From assembly GCA_963716925.1 (NCBI GenBank), contig CAVQUX010000033.1, forward strand, positions 248,001-312,000: DNA of 64,000 nucleotides, read 5' to 3'. A program made the position numbers and the translations under genes. Under the pieces are notes generated by a model. It did not search any database. It had not been told where the DNA came from and worked only from the letters and a program-made list of their open reading frames with translations. This DNA comes from DAISKN01 sp963716925. Its GTDB lineage: Bacteria > Acidobacteriota > Vicinamibacteria > Marinacidobacterales > SMYC01. Positions 25,322-34,142 of this stretch are shown in pieces; position 1 is the stretch's first letter, and every line of letters starts with the position of its first letter.

Positions 25322-28300
25322 CTGAGGCAGGCTCTGTTCACGGGCTCGACTCTCCTGTGGGCGGCGCTCGCCTCTGGAAAGCCGTCGTTCGAGCGCGACA
25401 TCCTCCCCATCTTCGAAGCCTCCTGCACTTCGTGTCACGGGCCGGACGTTCAAGAGAGCCGCCTCCGCCTCGACTCGGAAGCGGCCGTCGTGCGCGGAGG
25501 CATCTCCGGACCCGCGGTGATCCCGAAAGACGGCGAGAACAGCCCTCTCTTGAGGCGTCTTCTCGCACTCGACCAGCCCTCGATGCCCCTCGGAGGCGAC
25601 GCGCTTCCCCCGGAGGCGATCGATCTCGTGCGCGCCTGGATCGAGAACCTCGATGTCGCTCCGGCAGCGACGATCTCGACGAGGCATTGGGCCTACGTGA
25701 AACCCCGGCCGCCCGTTCCTCCGGAAGTGCGCGACCCCGCGTGGATCCGAAACTCCATCGACCGGTTCGTCCTCGCCCGGCTCGAGGCGGAGGGGCTCTC
25801 CCCCTCCGCGGAGGCCGCGAAAGAGACGTTGATCCGGCGCCTGAGCCTCGATCTCATCGGGCTGCCGCCGACGATCGAGGAAGTGGACGCGTTCCTTTCC
25901 GACGAAAGTGCTTCCGCCTACGAAAAGGTCGTCGACCGATTGCTCGCTTCACCCCACTACGGCGAGCGGTGGGCGCACCCCTGGCTGGATCTCGCCCGCT
26001 ACGCGGACACGAACGGCTACGAGAAGGACAACGCGCGAGCGATGTGGAAGTACCGCGACTGGGTGATCGACGCCCTCAATCGGAATCTTTCGTTCCGGGA
26101 CTTCACCATCGAGCAGATCGCCGGCGACATGCTGCCGGGAGCGACCCTCGAGCAGAAGATCGCGACCGGATTCCACCGCAACACCCTCCTCAATCAGGAG
26201 GGCGGAGTCGACGACGAGGAGGCGCGGTTCGAGACCCTCCTCGACCGCGTGAATACCACGGCCACGGTGTGGCTGGGAACGACTCTGGCCTGCGCCCAGT
26301 GCCACAACCACAAGTTCGACGCATTCACCCAGAAGGAGTACTACCAGTTTCTCGCGTTCTTCGACCACTCCGACTACGAGATCCTGAAGCTCGGCCAGGG
26401 AGAGTCCTGGGTGGTGGAGCCCGAGCTTCCTCTCCCGACGCAAGAGCAGGAAGTTGCGAGCGCGAAGATCCAGGCGGAGAAGGCGGAGCTCCAGAGCCGA
26501 CTCGAGGCTTCGACCCCCGAGCTCGAGGAAGACCAGCTCCGGTGGGAAGAGACGATGCGCGGCGCCGCGGCGGACTGGGCGGCGGTTTCCGCGCGAGAGC
26601 CCGAGTCTCTCGGCGGGGCCGCGCTCACGCTCCTCGACGATCGATCGATTCTCGCCGGAGGGATCAACCCGGACGCCGATACGTACGTGATACACGCATC
26701 CTGCCCGATCGAGGAGATAGCCGCCGTTCGCCTGGAGGTTCTCGAGCACAAGGCGCTCCCCGGCGGCGGGCCGGGCCGCGACTCCGAGGGGAACTTCTTC
26801 TTGAGCGCTTTCGAAGTCGACGCCGGCTCCGAGCGGCTTCGTTTCAAGGAGGCCGTCGCCGATGATTGGCAGGAGGGCTACGAAATCACGCGGGTCCTGA
26901 CCGAGGCCGGCGACGATGGTGGGTGGGCGATCGATCGCACGCCTTCGAAAGTACCCCTCGTCCGACAGGCGGTCTTCGTGACCGAGCGTCCCGTTCGATG
27001 CGATGGCAGAGCGACCCTGACTTTTCGCTTGAAGCACGAGATGCGCCGGGCGGCGCGGAACGTCGGCCGCTTCCGGATCTCGCTCACCGCGAGCAAGGAT
27101 CCCGCGAGGATCGCGCGGCTTCCCGCGAGGCTCCGCCCGGCGCTCGAGCTTCCCGCGTCCGCTCGCGGCGAGGAAGAGAAATCCGCCCTCGCTCGCGTTC
27201 ATCGCTCGCTCACCCCGCTCCTCGAGCCGGTCCGGGCGCGGATCGCCGAGCTCGAAGAAGAGCTCGAGGCCCTCGGAATCGCGACCGCGCTCGTCCTGAG
27301 CGAGCGTCCGGACCACGAGCGACCCTCGACGCCCCTCCGGGTGCGCGGGAGCTTCATGAGTCCGGGCGAGCGCGTCTATGCGCAGGTCCCCGCGGCTCTC
27401 CACCCGCTCGCGCCCGATCAGATGCCCAACCGGCTGGGGCTCGCGCGCTGGCTCGTGGACGAGGAGAACCCTCTCGTCGCTCGCGTGACGGTGAACCGGC
27501 TCTGGGAGCAGATCTTCGGCCGGGGGCTCGTCGAGACCAGCGAGGACTTCGGGGTCCAGGGCTCGCCTCCATCTCACCCCGAGCTTCTCGACTGGCTGGC
27601 AACGGAATTCGTGCGGCAGGACTGGAGCCTGAAGGCCGTCCTCCGCACGATCGTCGGTTCCGCGACCTATCGCCAGTCGTCGGCGGTGACGCCCGAGCTC
27701 CGGGAACGGGATTCCTACAACCGGCTCCTCGCGCGCGGCCCTCGGTTTCGGGTCGCCTCCGAGACGGTGCGCGACATCCACCTCGCGGCGAGCGGACTTC
27801 TCAGCCCCAAGATCGGCGGCCCCAGCGTCTTTCCCTATCAGCTCGACGGCATCTGGAACCGTCCGTACAGCGACGAGCGCTGGTTACTGAGCGATTCGCC
27901 GGACCGCTACCGGAGGGGGCTCTACACGTACATGAGGAGAACGTCGCCTTATCCGAGCCTCGTCACCTTCGACGCGCCGAGCCGCGAGGTCTGTACCGCG
28001 AGGCGCGTCCGCACCAACACTCCCCTCCAGGCGCTCACCACCATGAACGACCCCGCGTTCTTCGAAGCGGCGCAGCATCTGGCGAAGCGAATGGTGCTCG
28101 AAGCGGGCCCGGAGCCCGGCCAACGCGTCGTCCACGGCTTTCGCCTCTGTCTTTCGAGAACACCCAATTCCGAAGAGCTTCGCGATGTGCTCTCCTACCA
28201 GTCGGGGCAGCGCCTGCGGTTCGCGGAGGATCTCGAGGCGGCGCTCGCCGTGGTCGAGGAGCAGTGGGGGCCGGAGGACGATCTCGCCGATCTCGCCGCC

Positions 28301-28357
28301 TGGACGATGGTGGCGAACGTCCTTCTGAATCTCGACGAGACCGTCACCAAGGAGTGA
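25322..28357 (+). CDS. Secreted PSCyt1-DUF1549-DUF1553 protein, probable CTG start
   Basis: A protein of about 1011 residues. The predicted start is CTG 25322 after GGAGGG; a later GTG at 25490 would remove the haem site. Residues 1-20 resemble a signal peptide. FERDILPIFEASCTSCHG carries the CxxCH of planctomycete-type cytochrome c (PSCyt1). DUF1549 follows (LIRRLSLDLIGLPPT, HYGERWAHPWLDLARYADTNGYE, LACAQCHNHKFD), then a coiled/beta insert, and C-terminal DUF1553 (NRLWEQIFGRGLVET, RRTSPYPSLVTFDAPSRE). These proteins work with DUF1501 partners, here the next gene, in the envelope; substrates are unproven. Confidence 0.88.
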   Translation: MRQALFTGSTLLWAALASGKPSFERDILPIFEASCTSCHGPDVQESRLRLDSEAAVVRGGISGPAVIPKDGENSPLLRRLLALDQPSMPLGGDALPPEAIDLVRAWIENLDVAPAATISTRHWAYVKPRPPVPPEVRDPAWIRNSIDRFVLARLEAEGLSPSAEAAKETLIRRLSLDLIGLPPTIEEVDAFLSDESASAYEKVVDRLLASPHYGERWAHPWLDLARYADTNGYEKDNARAMWKYRDWVIDALNRNLSFRDFTIEQIAGDMLPGATLEQKIATGFHRNTLLNQEGGVDDEEARFETLLDRVNTTATVWLGTTLACAQCHNHKFDAFTQKEYYQFLAFFDHSDYEILKLGQGESWVVEPELPLPTQEQEVASAKIQAEKAELQSRLEASTPELEEDQLRWEETMRGAAADWAAVSAREPESLGGAALTLLDDRSILAGGINPDADTYVIHASCPIEEIAAVRLEVLEHKALPGGGPGRDSEGNFFLSAFEVDAGSERLRFKEAVADDWQEGYEITRVLTEAGDDGGWAIDRTPSKVPLVRQAVFVTERPVRCDGRATLTFRLKHEMRRAARNVGRFRISLTASKDPARIARLPARLRPALELPASARGEEEKSALARVHRSLTPLLEPVRARIAELEEELEALGIATALVLSERPDHERPSTPLRVRGSFMSPGERVYAQVPAALHPLAPDQMPNRLGLARWLVDEENPLVARVTVNRLWEQIFGRGLVETSEDFGVQGSPPSHPELLDWLATEFVRQDWSLKAVLRTIVGSATYRQSSAVTPELRERDSYNRLLARGPRFRVASETVRDIHLAASGLLSPKIGGPSVFPYQLDGIWNRPYSDERWLLSDSPDRYRRGLYTYMRRTSPYPSLVTFDAPSREVCTARRVRTNTPLQALTTMNDPAFFEAAQHLAKRMVLEAGPEPGQRVVHGFRLCLSRTPNSEELRDVLSYQSGQRLRFAEDLEAALAVVEEQWGPEDDLADLAAWTMVANVLLNLDETVTKE

Positions 28358-28361
28358 CTGC

Positions 28362-29783
28362 TTGAGCGAAAGCGATCGGATTCGAGAGATTACGCGCCGA
28401 CACTTCTTCCGACAGGCGGGGTTCGGGATCGGCGGAGCGGCACTCACCGGTCTCCTCCATGCTGAGACCCGATCGCTGGGAAAGAACGGAACGCATTTCC
28501 CGGCGAAGGCGAAGAGCGTCATCTACCTCTTCATGGCCGGCGCTCCCTCGCACCTCGATCTCTTCGATCCCAAGCCGAAGCTCCAGGAGCTCGACGGTCA
28601 GGATTGCCCGGACTCGCTCTTGAAGGGCGAGCGATTCGCCTTCATCGAGGGCGTTCCCAAAGTGCTCGGCTCCCCGTACTCCTTCACTCGATACGGAGAT
28701 TCCGGAACCGAGCTTTCGGAGCTCCTGCCGCATCTCTCCGGAGTGGTGAACGAGATCGCCGTCGTGAGGTCCCTCCACACGGCGCAGTTCAACCACGCGC
28801 CGGCGCAGATCTTCATGAATACCGGGCACCAGATCGTGGGCCGCCCGAGCATGGGCGCCTGGCTGACCTACGGCCTCGGAAGCGAAGCGAGCGACCTTCC
28901 CGGATTCGTGGTGCTTCTGTCGGGAGAGAACGACCCCGACGGCGGCAAGTCCTGCTGGGGAAGCGGATTCCTTCCCACCGTCCACCAGGGCGTGCAGTTT
29001 CGCTCGGAGGGCGACCCGGTTCTCTTTCTCAGAAACCCCGACGGCCTGTCGCCGCGGTCGCGAAGGGAGTCTCTCGACCTCATGCGCCGGCTCAATCAGG
29101 CGCACCTCGAAGCGGTAGGAGAGCCGGAGATCGAAACGCGAATCGCCTCTTACGAGATGGCCTATCGCATGCAGACGAGCGTCCCCGAGCTCATGGACAT
29201 CTCGCGGGAGCCCGCGTCGATTCACGAGCTCTATGGAACCGAGCCGGGGCGGGCGTCCTTCGCCAACAACTGTCTTCTCGCCCGGCGGCTGGTGGAGAGG
29301 GGTGTGCGCTTCGTCCAGCTCTACCACTGGGGATGGGACACCCACGGCACGTCGAGTCAGGACGACATCGCGACCGCGCTTCCCGCGCGATGCGAGGAGA
29401 CGGATCGCGCGTCCGCCGCCCTCGTCCGCGACCTCCGCGAGCGCGGTCTCCTCGACGAGACCCTCGTGGTCTGGGGCGGAGAGTTCGGGCGCACACCGAT
29501 GAACGAGGGCCGCAACCGCTCGAAGTTCATCGGCCGGGATCACCATCCGCGGGCGTTCAGCATCTGGCTCGCGGGCGGCGGCATCCAGGGGGGAATCACG
29601 GTGGGAGCGACCGACGAGCTCGGCTACAACATCGTCGAAGACCCGATCGACGTCCACGACCTCCACGCGACCGCGCTTCACCTCCTCGGACTCGATCACC
29701 AGAAGTTGACCTATCGGTTCCAGGGGCGCGACTTCCGGCTGACGGACGTATCGGGGCGCGTGGTCACGAACCTTCTGGCATGA
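28362..29783 (+). CDS. DUF1501 family Tat-exported protein
   Basis: A 473-residue protein. The N-terminus RRHFFRQAGFGIGGAALTG is a twin-arginine-like signal. The body has VIYLFMAGAPSHLDLFDPKP, HTGHQ-type blocks, RFVQLYHWGWDTHG and LVVWGGEFGRTP, all typical of DUF1501, a sulfatase-like fold. The start is TTG 28362 with AAGGAG about 8 nt upstream, at the end of the preceding gene. The 4-nt gap to the DUF1549/1553 gene fits the well-known gene pair of Planctomycetes and Acidobacteriota. The paired proteins are thought to act on polysaccharide or large organic substrates outside the membrane. Confidence 0.92.
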   Translation: MSESDRIREITRRHFFRQAGFGIGGAALTGLLHAETRSLGKNGTHFPAKAKSVIYLFMAGAPSHLDLFDPKPKLQELDGQDCPDSLLKGERFAFIEGVPKVLGSPYSFTRYGDSGTELSELLPHLSGVVNEIAVVRSLHTAQFNHAPAQIFMNTGHQIVGRPSMGAWLTYGLGSEASDLPGFVVLLSGENDPDGGKSCWGSGFLPTVHQGVQFRSEGDPVLFLRNPDGLSPRSRRESLDLMRRLNQAHLEAVGEPEIETRIASYEMAYRMQTSVPELMDISREPASIHELYGTEPGRASFANNCLLARRLVERGVRFVQLYHWGWDTHGTSSQDDIATALPARCEETDRASAALVRDLRERGLLDETLVVWGGEFGRTPMNEGRNRSKFIGRDHHPRAFSIWLAGGGIQGGITVGATDELGYNIVEDPIDVHDLHATALHLLGLDHQKLTYRFQGRDFRLTDVSGRVVTNLLA

Positions 29784-29794
29784 AAGGAGACCCG

Positions 29795-30778
29795 ATGCGG
29801 CATTCGATCCTGACACTGGTCGCGCTTCTCGCAAGCGTTCCACTCGTCCGCGCTCAGAACCTTCACGTCAACGACGGAAGCTCCGATCCGCCGAAGCTCT
29901 GGATCGCGATCAACGTCTGGGGCCTGGAAGGTCTCCCCGCCGGTCAGACCGAGTGGTCGCTCGGGGAAAAGCTCCGGCGGCTCTCGCAGGCGGGAGGGTT
30001 CGACGTGGTCGATCGATACACCAGCGCCGATCCCGGCTCGGAGGGCGCGGTTGCGGAGATCGTCGGACTGGCGAAGAAGCACGGCTTCCGCGTCGGGATG
30101 GCGACGTCCATCGATCGGCTGGAGCAGCTCGACGTCGCGATTTCCCTCGCGAGGAAAGCGGGGACGCCCTACGTCGACGTCATGACGGGTCCGTACACCG
30201 TGCCCGAAGCCGACGCGATACGGCTCATTCGCGCGATCTCGGACCGCTTCCGCGCCGAGAAGATCGCCCTGGCCCTCCAGACCCACCGCGGGCTGGTGAC
30301 GCAGGACCTCCTGCGCACCGTCGGGTACGCGAAGGCCGTCCCCGAGCTGCGCTTCGACCTCGACCTGTCCCATTACTTCGTCGCCGGCGAGATCGGAGGC
30401 GACCCGACCGCCGAGGCGCTCCGCGCCTTCGAAACGATAATGGCGAGGGCGGTGATGCTCGACGGGCGCGTCTCGAACGGCGAGCAGGTGCAGATCGACA
30501 TCGGACCCACCGGAGACGACCCGCACGCCCGGCGCTTCGCCGCTCTCTGGAAGAAGGTGATGGTTTCCTGGCTCGAGCGAGCGAAGCCGGGCGATGTGCT
30601 TCCCTTCCGCGTCGAGCTCGGGCCGCCGGGCTACGCCATCCTGGACCCGAAGGGACGCGAAATCTCGGATCGCTGGGAGCAGACTCTCGTGATCCGGACG
30701 CTCGCCGAACGACTGTTCAACGAGGCGGTCAAGGAGACCGGCGCCGGCCTGCCCCACCGGGGCGCGGCCCGGCCGTAG
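29795..30778 (+). CDS. Secreted TIM-barrel-like (AP endonuclease 2/xylose isomerase-like) protein
   Basis: A 327-residue exported protein. ATG 29795 has GGAG 6 nt upstream and starts a signal peptide (ILTLVALLASVPLVRAQ); ATG 29780, overlapping the DUF1501 stop, is an alternative. Repeated strand-helix units (GGFDVVDRYTSADPG, HGFRVGMATSIDRLEQLDVAI, GTPYVDVMTGPYTVPEADA, ELRFDLDLSHYFVAGEIGGD) indicate a xylose-isomerase-like TIM barrel with Asp/His residues that could bind metal. It is the third gene of the DUF1549/DUF1501 operon. The substrate is unknown. Confidence 0.7.
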   Translation: MRHSILTLVALLASVPLVRAQNLHVNDGSSDPPKLWIAINVWGLEGLPAGQTEWSLGEKLRRLSQAGGFDVVDRYTSADPGSEGAVAEIVGLAKKHGFRVGMATSIDRLEQLDVAISLARKAGTPYVDVMTGPYTVPEADAIRLIRAISDRFRAEKIALALQTHRGLVTQDLLRTVGYAKAVPELRFDLDLSHYFVAGEIGGDPTAEALRAFETIMARAVMLDGRVSNGEQVQIDIGPTGDDPHARRFAALWKKVMVSWLERAKPGDVLPFRVELGPPGYAILDPKGREISDRWEQTLVIRTLAERLFNEAVKETGAGLPHRGAARP

Positions 30779-30800
30779 TCGATCGAGTCCAGCAGAGCTT

Positions 30801-30834
30801 CGTGAGCCGAGCGAGTCTCCGATCCTCGCTCACG
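30801..30834. terminator. Stem-loop at convergent gene ends
   Basis: CGTGAGCCGAG (30801-30811) pairs with CTCGCTCACG (30825-30834) with one bulged base. It overlaps the stop of the minus-strand lipoprotein gene and follows the TIM-barrel gene by 22 nt. No U-tract is present. Confidence 0.4.
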
Positions 30835-31654
30835 TGTCGAGAAGGACGACCACCGGATCATCGAGACGGACGTTGACCTTCGCGCCCACGGAGAGCCGCA
30901 CCTCCTGCCCCTTGGTTCCGAGCACGACTCCGGTTCCTCCGGCGCCGCCGACGGCCCCGCCGATAGCGGCGCCTTTCTTGCCGCCGATGATTCCACCCAC
31001 GATGGCGCCGACACCCGCGGCGCCGCCGATGATGGCGGCGTCTTTCTTCTTTCCGCTTTCCGCTTCCTCGGCGACGTAGCTCGTCCGAATCTTCTTGCGA
31101 CCCCCAGGCGTGTCCAGGCGCTCGAAGGTGAAGCCGAGGACCGCTCGTCCCTTGACCCGACCGGAGGCCTTGACCTCGGTGACTCGTCCCTCGACGAGAG
31201 CGCCCGAGTCGAGAACGAGCTTGCCATCGACATAGACCGGAGAGAGAGTCCGCGCCTGGATCTCGTCCCCGGGCTGATTCACCCCCGAGTCGAGCGCCGT
31301 CAGGAGCTCGAGCTCGAGCACCGTTCCCGCCGGGACTTCGACTTCCACGATCTCGGGCGGCGGAGGCGCCGGCGGCTCCACGGGCGCGGGAGGCTCGGGC
31401 CGGGGAGCGGGAGGCGCTTCGACGGGCACCGACGGAGTTGCCGCCGGCGCGGGTACAGGCACCGTCCCCTCGGGGCTACGGGGCTGGGCCGCCGGAGCGG
31501 GTGCGGTGACCGGCTCTCCCGCCGCTTCCTGCACGGGCTCGACCGGAGCGGCAGGCTCTACGGGCGCCGGCTCCGCTGGAGCCGTCTCGGGAACCGGCGG
31601 TTTCTCGGAACAGGCGAACGCGGCGAGGAGGGCGAGCCACAGGATGTGTTTCAT
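30830..31654 (-). CDS. Pro/Ala-rich lipoprotein with glycine-zipper C-terminus
   Basis: A 274-residue lipoprotein. ATG 31654 begins a signal (HILWLALLAAFAC) with the lipobox cysteine, supported by GGAG upstream; the GTG-like start at 31729 is rejected. About 100 residues are Pro/Ala/Glu-rich and probably span the periplasm or cell wall. A beta domain follows (VPAGTVLELELLTALDSG, VYVDGKLVLDSGALVEGRV), then a glycine-zipper segment (AAIIGGAAGVGAIVGGIIGG) and a final strand. The arrangement suggests an envelope-anchored protein inserting or oligomerising in a membrane. The function is unknown. Confidence 0.8.
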   Translation of the reverse strand: MKHILWLALLAAFACSEKPPVPETAPAEPAPVEPAAPVEPVQEAAGEPVTAPAPAAQPRSPEGTVPVPAPAATPSVPVEAPPAPRPEPPAPVEPPAPPPPEIVEVEVPAGTVLELELLTALDSGVNQPGDEIQARTLSPVYVDGKLVLDSGALVEGRVTEVKASGRVKGRAVLGFTFERLDTPGGRKKIRTSYVAEEAESGKKKDAAIIGGAAGVGAIVGGIIGGKKGAAIGGAVGGAGGTGVVLGTKGQEVRLSVGAKVNVRLDDPVVVLLDT

Positions 31655-31745
31655 GGGTTTTCTCCTGATGAACCCATAGTCCGTCAGGAAGCGGGCCGGA
31701 CCTGTGATCTGGATCGCAACTCCGGTCACGCCGCTCGACCCGGGA

Positions 31746-31751
31746 TAAAAT
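31746..31751 (+). promoter_or_regulatory. -10-like box TAAAAT six nt before the GTG at 31758
   Basis: TAAAAT is followed by exactly 6 nt and the GTG start, with no ribosome site. This is a probable leaderless start. Confidence 0.45.
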
Positions 31752-31757
31752 GACTCG

Positions 31758-32384
31758 GTGTTCCTGGGTCATTTCGCGGCGGGTCTTCTCGCGAGCCGGC
31801 ACGAGCCTCGGCTTCCCCTGGGAACGGCGTTTCTCGCCGCGCAGCTCCCGGACGCGATCTGGCCTGTTCTTCTCCTGACCGGCGCCGAGACCGTCGAGAT
31901 CGCTCCCGGGGACACGGCCGTCACCCCGCTCCGGTTCACGCACTATCCCTGGTCGCACAGCCTTCTCATGGTTCTCCTCTGGGGACTCGCGGCGGGCTTC
32001 GTGTATCGCCGGCTCGGACGAACGAGACGGGCTTCGGTTCTTCTGCTCGCGCTCGCGATGAGCCACTGGGTGCTCGACTTCGTGAGCCACCGTCCGGACG
32101 TACCGGTCCTTCCGAACGGACCGTTCCTGGGACTCGGTCTCTGGAACTCCGTCGCCGCGACCGTCCTGGTCGAAGGCCTCTTCTTTCTCGGCGCCGTCGT
32201 TCTCTACGCGAGGCGTCGCGCCCCGGGGAAGGCCTTCTGGGGACTGATGGCGCTTCTCCTCGTCATCTATGCCGCGAATCTCCTCGGCCCGCCTCCGCCG
32301 AGCGTGATCGCCATCGCAGTTTCTTTGATCGCACTCGTGCCCATACTGTGGTGGTGGGGCAACCGCGCCTCACCTGCATCTTGA
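31758..32384 (+). CDS. Polytopic membrane protein, metal-dependent hydrolase-like
   Basis: A 208-residue membrane protein with six or so hydrophobic segments. Conserved-looking polar residues cluster in FLGHFAAGLLASRHEP, FTHYPWSHSLLM and LAMSHWVLDFVSHRPD; histidine and aspartate pairs of this kind occur in the YdjM/LexA-induced membrane hydrolase family. The GTG start is preceded by TAAAAT at leaderless spacing. It is divergent from the lipoprotein at 30830-31654. The enzymatic role is a family inference only. Confidence 0.7.
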   Translation: MFLGHFAAGLLASRHEPRLPLGTAFLAAQLPDAIWPVLLLTGAETVEIAPGDTAVTPLRFTHYPWSHSLLMVLLWGLAAGFVYRRLGRTRRASVLLLALAMSHWVLDFVSHRPDVPVLPNGPFLGLGLWNSVAATVLVEGLFFLGAVVLYARRRAPGKAFWGLMALLLVIYAANLLGPPPPSVIAIAVSLIALVPILWWWGNRASPAS

Positions 32385-32410
32385 AGAACCAACACCCGAG
32401 GACCCCTCCG

Positions 32411-33439
32411 ATGAAACCGACCCGGAATCTCACTTTCGCGCTCTTCGCGACTCTCGGCGCGCTCTCCTGTGGGAGCGATTCCCCGACTTCGTCATCGATA
32501 TCGTCCCCGACCCCTCAGAGCCCCGCGGCCGGCGCGACGGTCTCCGGAAGCACTCCGACGCTGACGGTCGCGAACACGACCGGCGGAGTTGGCGAGCCCA
32601 CCTATCGGTTCGAGGTCGCGGCCGATTCCGGCTTCGCGAACCAGCTCGCCGCGGAGGAAGGGATCGCCCAGGGTACGGGCGGCGTCACCTCGTGGCGCGT
32701 GCCCGAGCCCCTTCGCGGAGGCCAGGTCGACCCGACGGGTATCGCGACGTACTACTGGCGGGCCCGCGCCAGCGCCACGGGGGAAGTCGGCCCCTGGTCG
32801 TCGACCGCCAACCTGCGGATCCAGGAGGGCGTCTTTCTTCGCGGAGGACCTTCGGCATCCGGCCTGATTGTCGCCGATCCCCTGACGAACGGAACCTCGT
32901 TGGGAGAGGGAGAGGGCGGCGAGTTCCGCGCCGGCGGATGGATGGCGACGAACGCCTCGACGTACATCCGCTACGAGATTCCGACGCTTTCGAGCGGCTA
33001 CGTCCAGTTCGACGTGACCAATTTGCGGGAGCCGAATCCGCGCTCCGACAAGCGCATGCTCATGATCATGTGGGACCCGACGCGCGGCGACTACACGACG
33101 AATCCATACCGCGTTCACCTGCAGAAGATGGATCGCCGGACCGTGGACTTCGATTATCTGCGGCTTCGTTGGATCTCGAGGGGCCAGGAGCGCAACATCG
33201 GCCACGACTTCACCGATTGGAATCCAGAGCGGGTCTACCAGTTCCGCCTGGAGTGGGGCGATTTTCCCGGAATCGACACCCAGTGGGTGCGGGTCCTCCT
33301 CGACGGCGTCGAGATCCTCACCCGCAACTACGACCTCCGATATGCGCCTTCGACCCACTGGGTCGAGCTCGGCTGCGCCCCGCGCAACGAAACGCTGGAA
33401 GAGGCCATCTTCTCGAACGTGCGCATCGGAACCCGTTGA
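32411..33439 (+). CDS. Secreted lipoprotein with fibronectin-like repeat and lectin-like C-terminus
   Basis: A 342-residue lipoprotein. ATG 32411 follows GAGG and starts the signal LTFALFATLGALSC with the lipobox cysteine; a longer frame from 32348 lies in the preceding gene. A Ser/Pro linker leads to a fibronectin-like domain (SPAAGATVSGSTPTLTVAN, YRFEVAADSGFANQ, TYYWRARA). The C-terminal half (YVQFDVTNLREPNP, YQFRLEWGDFPG, VRVLLDGVEILTRNY) looks like a concanavalin/LamG-type sandwich. The C-terminal FSNVRIGTR recurs in the broken copy at 12304-12560. It is probably a surface carbohydrate-binding protein. Confidence 0.75.
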   Translation: MKPTRNLTFALFATLGALSCGSDSPTSSSISSPTPQSPAAGATVSGSTPTLTVANTTGGVGEPTYRFEVAADSGFANQLAAEEGIAQGTGGVTSWRVPEPLRGGQVDPTGIATYYWRARASATGEVGPWSSTANLRIQEGVFLRGGPSASGLIVADPLTNGTSLGEGEGGEFRAGGWMATNASTYIRYEIPTLSSGYVQFDVTNLREPNPRSDKRMLMIMWDPTRGDYTTNPYRVHLQKMDRRTVDFDYLRLRWISRGQERNIGHDFTDWNPERVYQFRLEWGDFPGIDTQWVRVLLDGVEILTRNYDLRYAPSTHWVELGCAPRNETLEEAIFSNVRIGTR

Positions 33440-33465
33440 GGATCTGCTGGCCGCGAGCGAAAGAC

Positions 33466-33867
33466 CTACGAAAGATCTATCCGTGCGATTCCGTCGATCT
33501 CGTCGAAGCCGGTGTCGAATGAAGCGATATCGGAGATGCCGTTGTTGAGCATCACCGCCGCGTGGATCGCGTCACGGACTCCGATTCTCTCGCTTTCCGC
33601 AAGGAGAGTGCGGGCGCGATCCGTGTCCGCGATCGTGACCGCGAAAACCTGCGCGCACAGTTGTACGAAGAGGTCGTAGACCTCGAGGGCGATGTCGCGA
33701 CGCTTCAGGCCGACGTAACGATAGAGGATCTCCTGGAGCACCTCGGTGCTGGTACAGGCCTCGAGCCTTCCCGATTGAACCTTTGCCAGGAATCGACGCG
33801 ACGGCTCCTTCAATGGATGGTCCCGTCCCGCCACGTACATCGGGATGTTCGAGTCGACGAAGATCAC
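33466..33867 (-). CDS. vapC: VapC-type PIN-domain toxin
   Basis: A 133-residue PIN ribonuclease. The acidic residues of the active site are visible: Asp in FVDSNIPMY, Glu in TSTEVLQEILYR, Asp in GVRDAIHAAVM and Asp in ASFDTGFDEI. The start ATG at 33867 overlaps the end of the upstream vapB by 4 nt. It would cleave a specific RNA unless bound by VapB. The downstream end is convergent with the lipoprotein gene, with 26 nt between stops. Confidence 0.92.
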   Translation of the reverse strand: MIFVDSNIPMYVAGRDHPLKEPSRRFLAKVQSGRLEACTSTEVLQEILYRYVGLKRRDIALEVYDLFVQLCAQVFAVTIADTDRARTLLAESERIGVRDAIHAAVMLNNGISDIASFDTGFDEIDGIARIDLS

Positions 33868-34094
33868 CCTCGCCGGCCCTTCTCTATTTCCCCGAGAACC
33901 ACATCGATATCACCCGTCGGCGCGTCGAGACTCAGAAGCCCTGCTAGGGCAGACTTCGACGGCTGCTTTTCGACCAGTGCACGCTCGATGGCGCGACGAA
34001 CCCACTCTCCCTTCGACAAGCGCTCGCGCTCCGCAGCCTGGCGAATTCGGAGATCCAAGGCTTCTGGAACCAGAACCTGGAGCCGATGACTCAT
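33864..34094 (-). CDS. vapB: VapB-type ribbon-helix-helix antitoxin
   Basis: A 76-residue antitoxin. The N-terminal strand and helices (RLQVLVPEALDLRIRQAAE, RERLSKGEWVRRAIERAL) form a ribbon-helix-helix DNA-binding fold, and the C-terminal tail would wrap VapC. It precedes vapC and overlaps it by 4 nt. The start ATG at 34094 lies 6 nt after TAGCAT, so the transcript is probably leaderless, and the operator palindrome covers that box. Confidence 0.9.
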   Translation of the reverse strand: MSHRLQVLVPEALDLRIRQAAERERLSKGEWVRRAIERALVEKQPSKSALAGLLSLDAPTGDIDVVLGEIEKGRRG

Positions 34095-34096
34095 AG

Positions 34097-34114
34097 GCTC
34101 ATGCTACTATGAGC
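34097..34114 (-). promoter_or_regulatory. vapBC operator palindrome over a leaderless -10 box
   Basis: GCTCAT and ATGAGC are perfect inverted arms around GCTACT. Read on the minus strand, TAGCAT (34101-34106) lies within it, exactly 6 nt before the vapB ATG. Binding of VapB here would block transcription directly. Confidence 0.6.
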
Positions 34115-34142
34115 AACAGGAGGCGTCAAGGGAGCGGATCTC

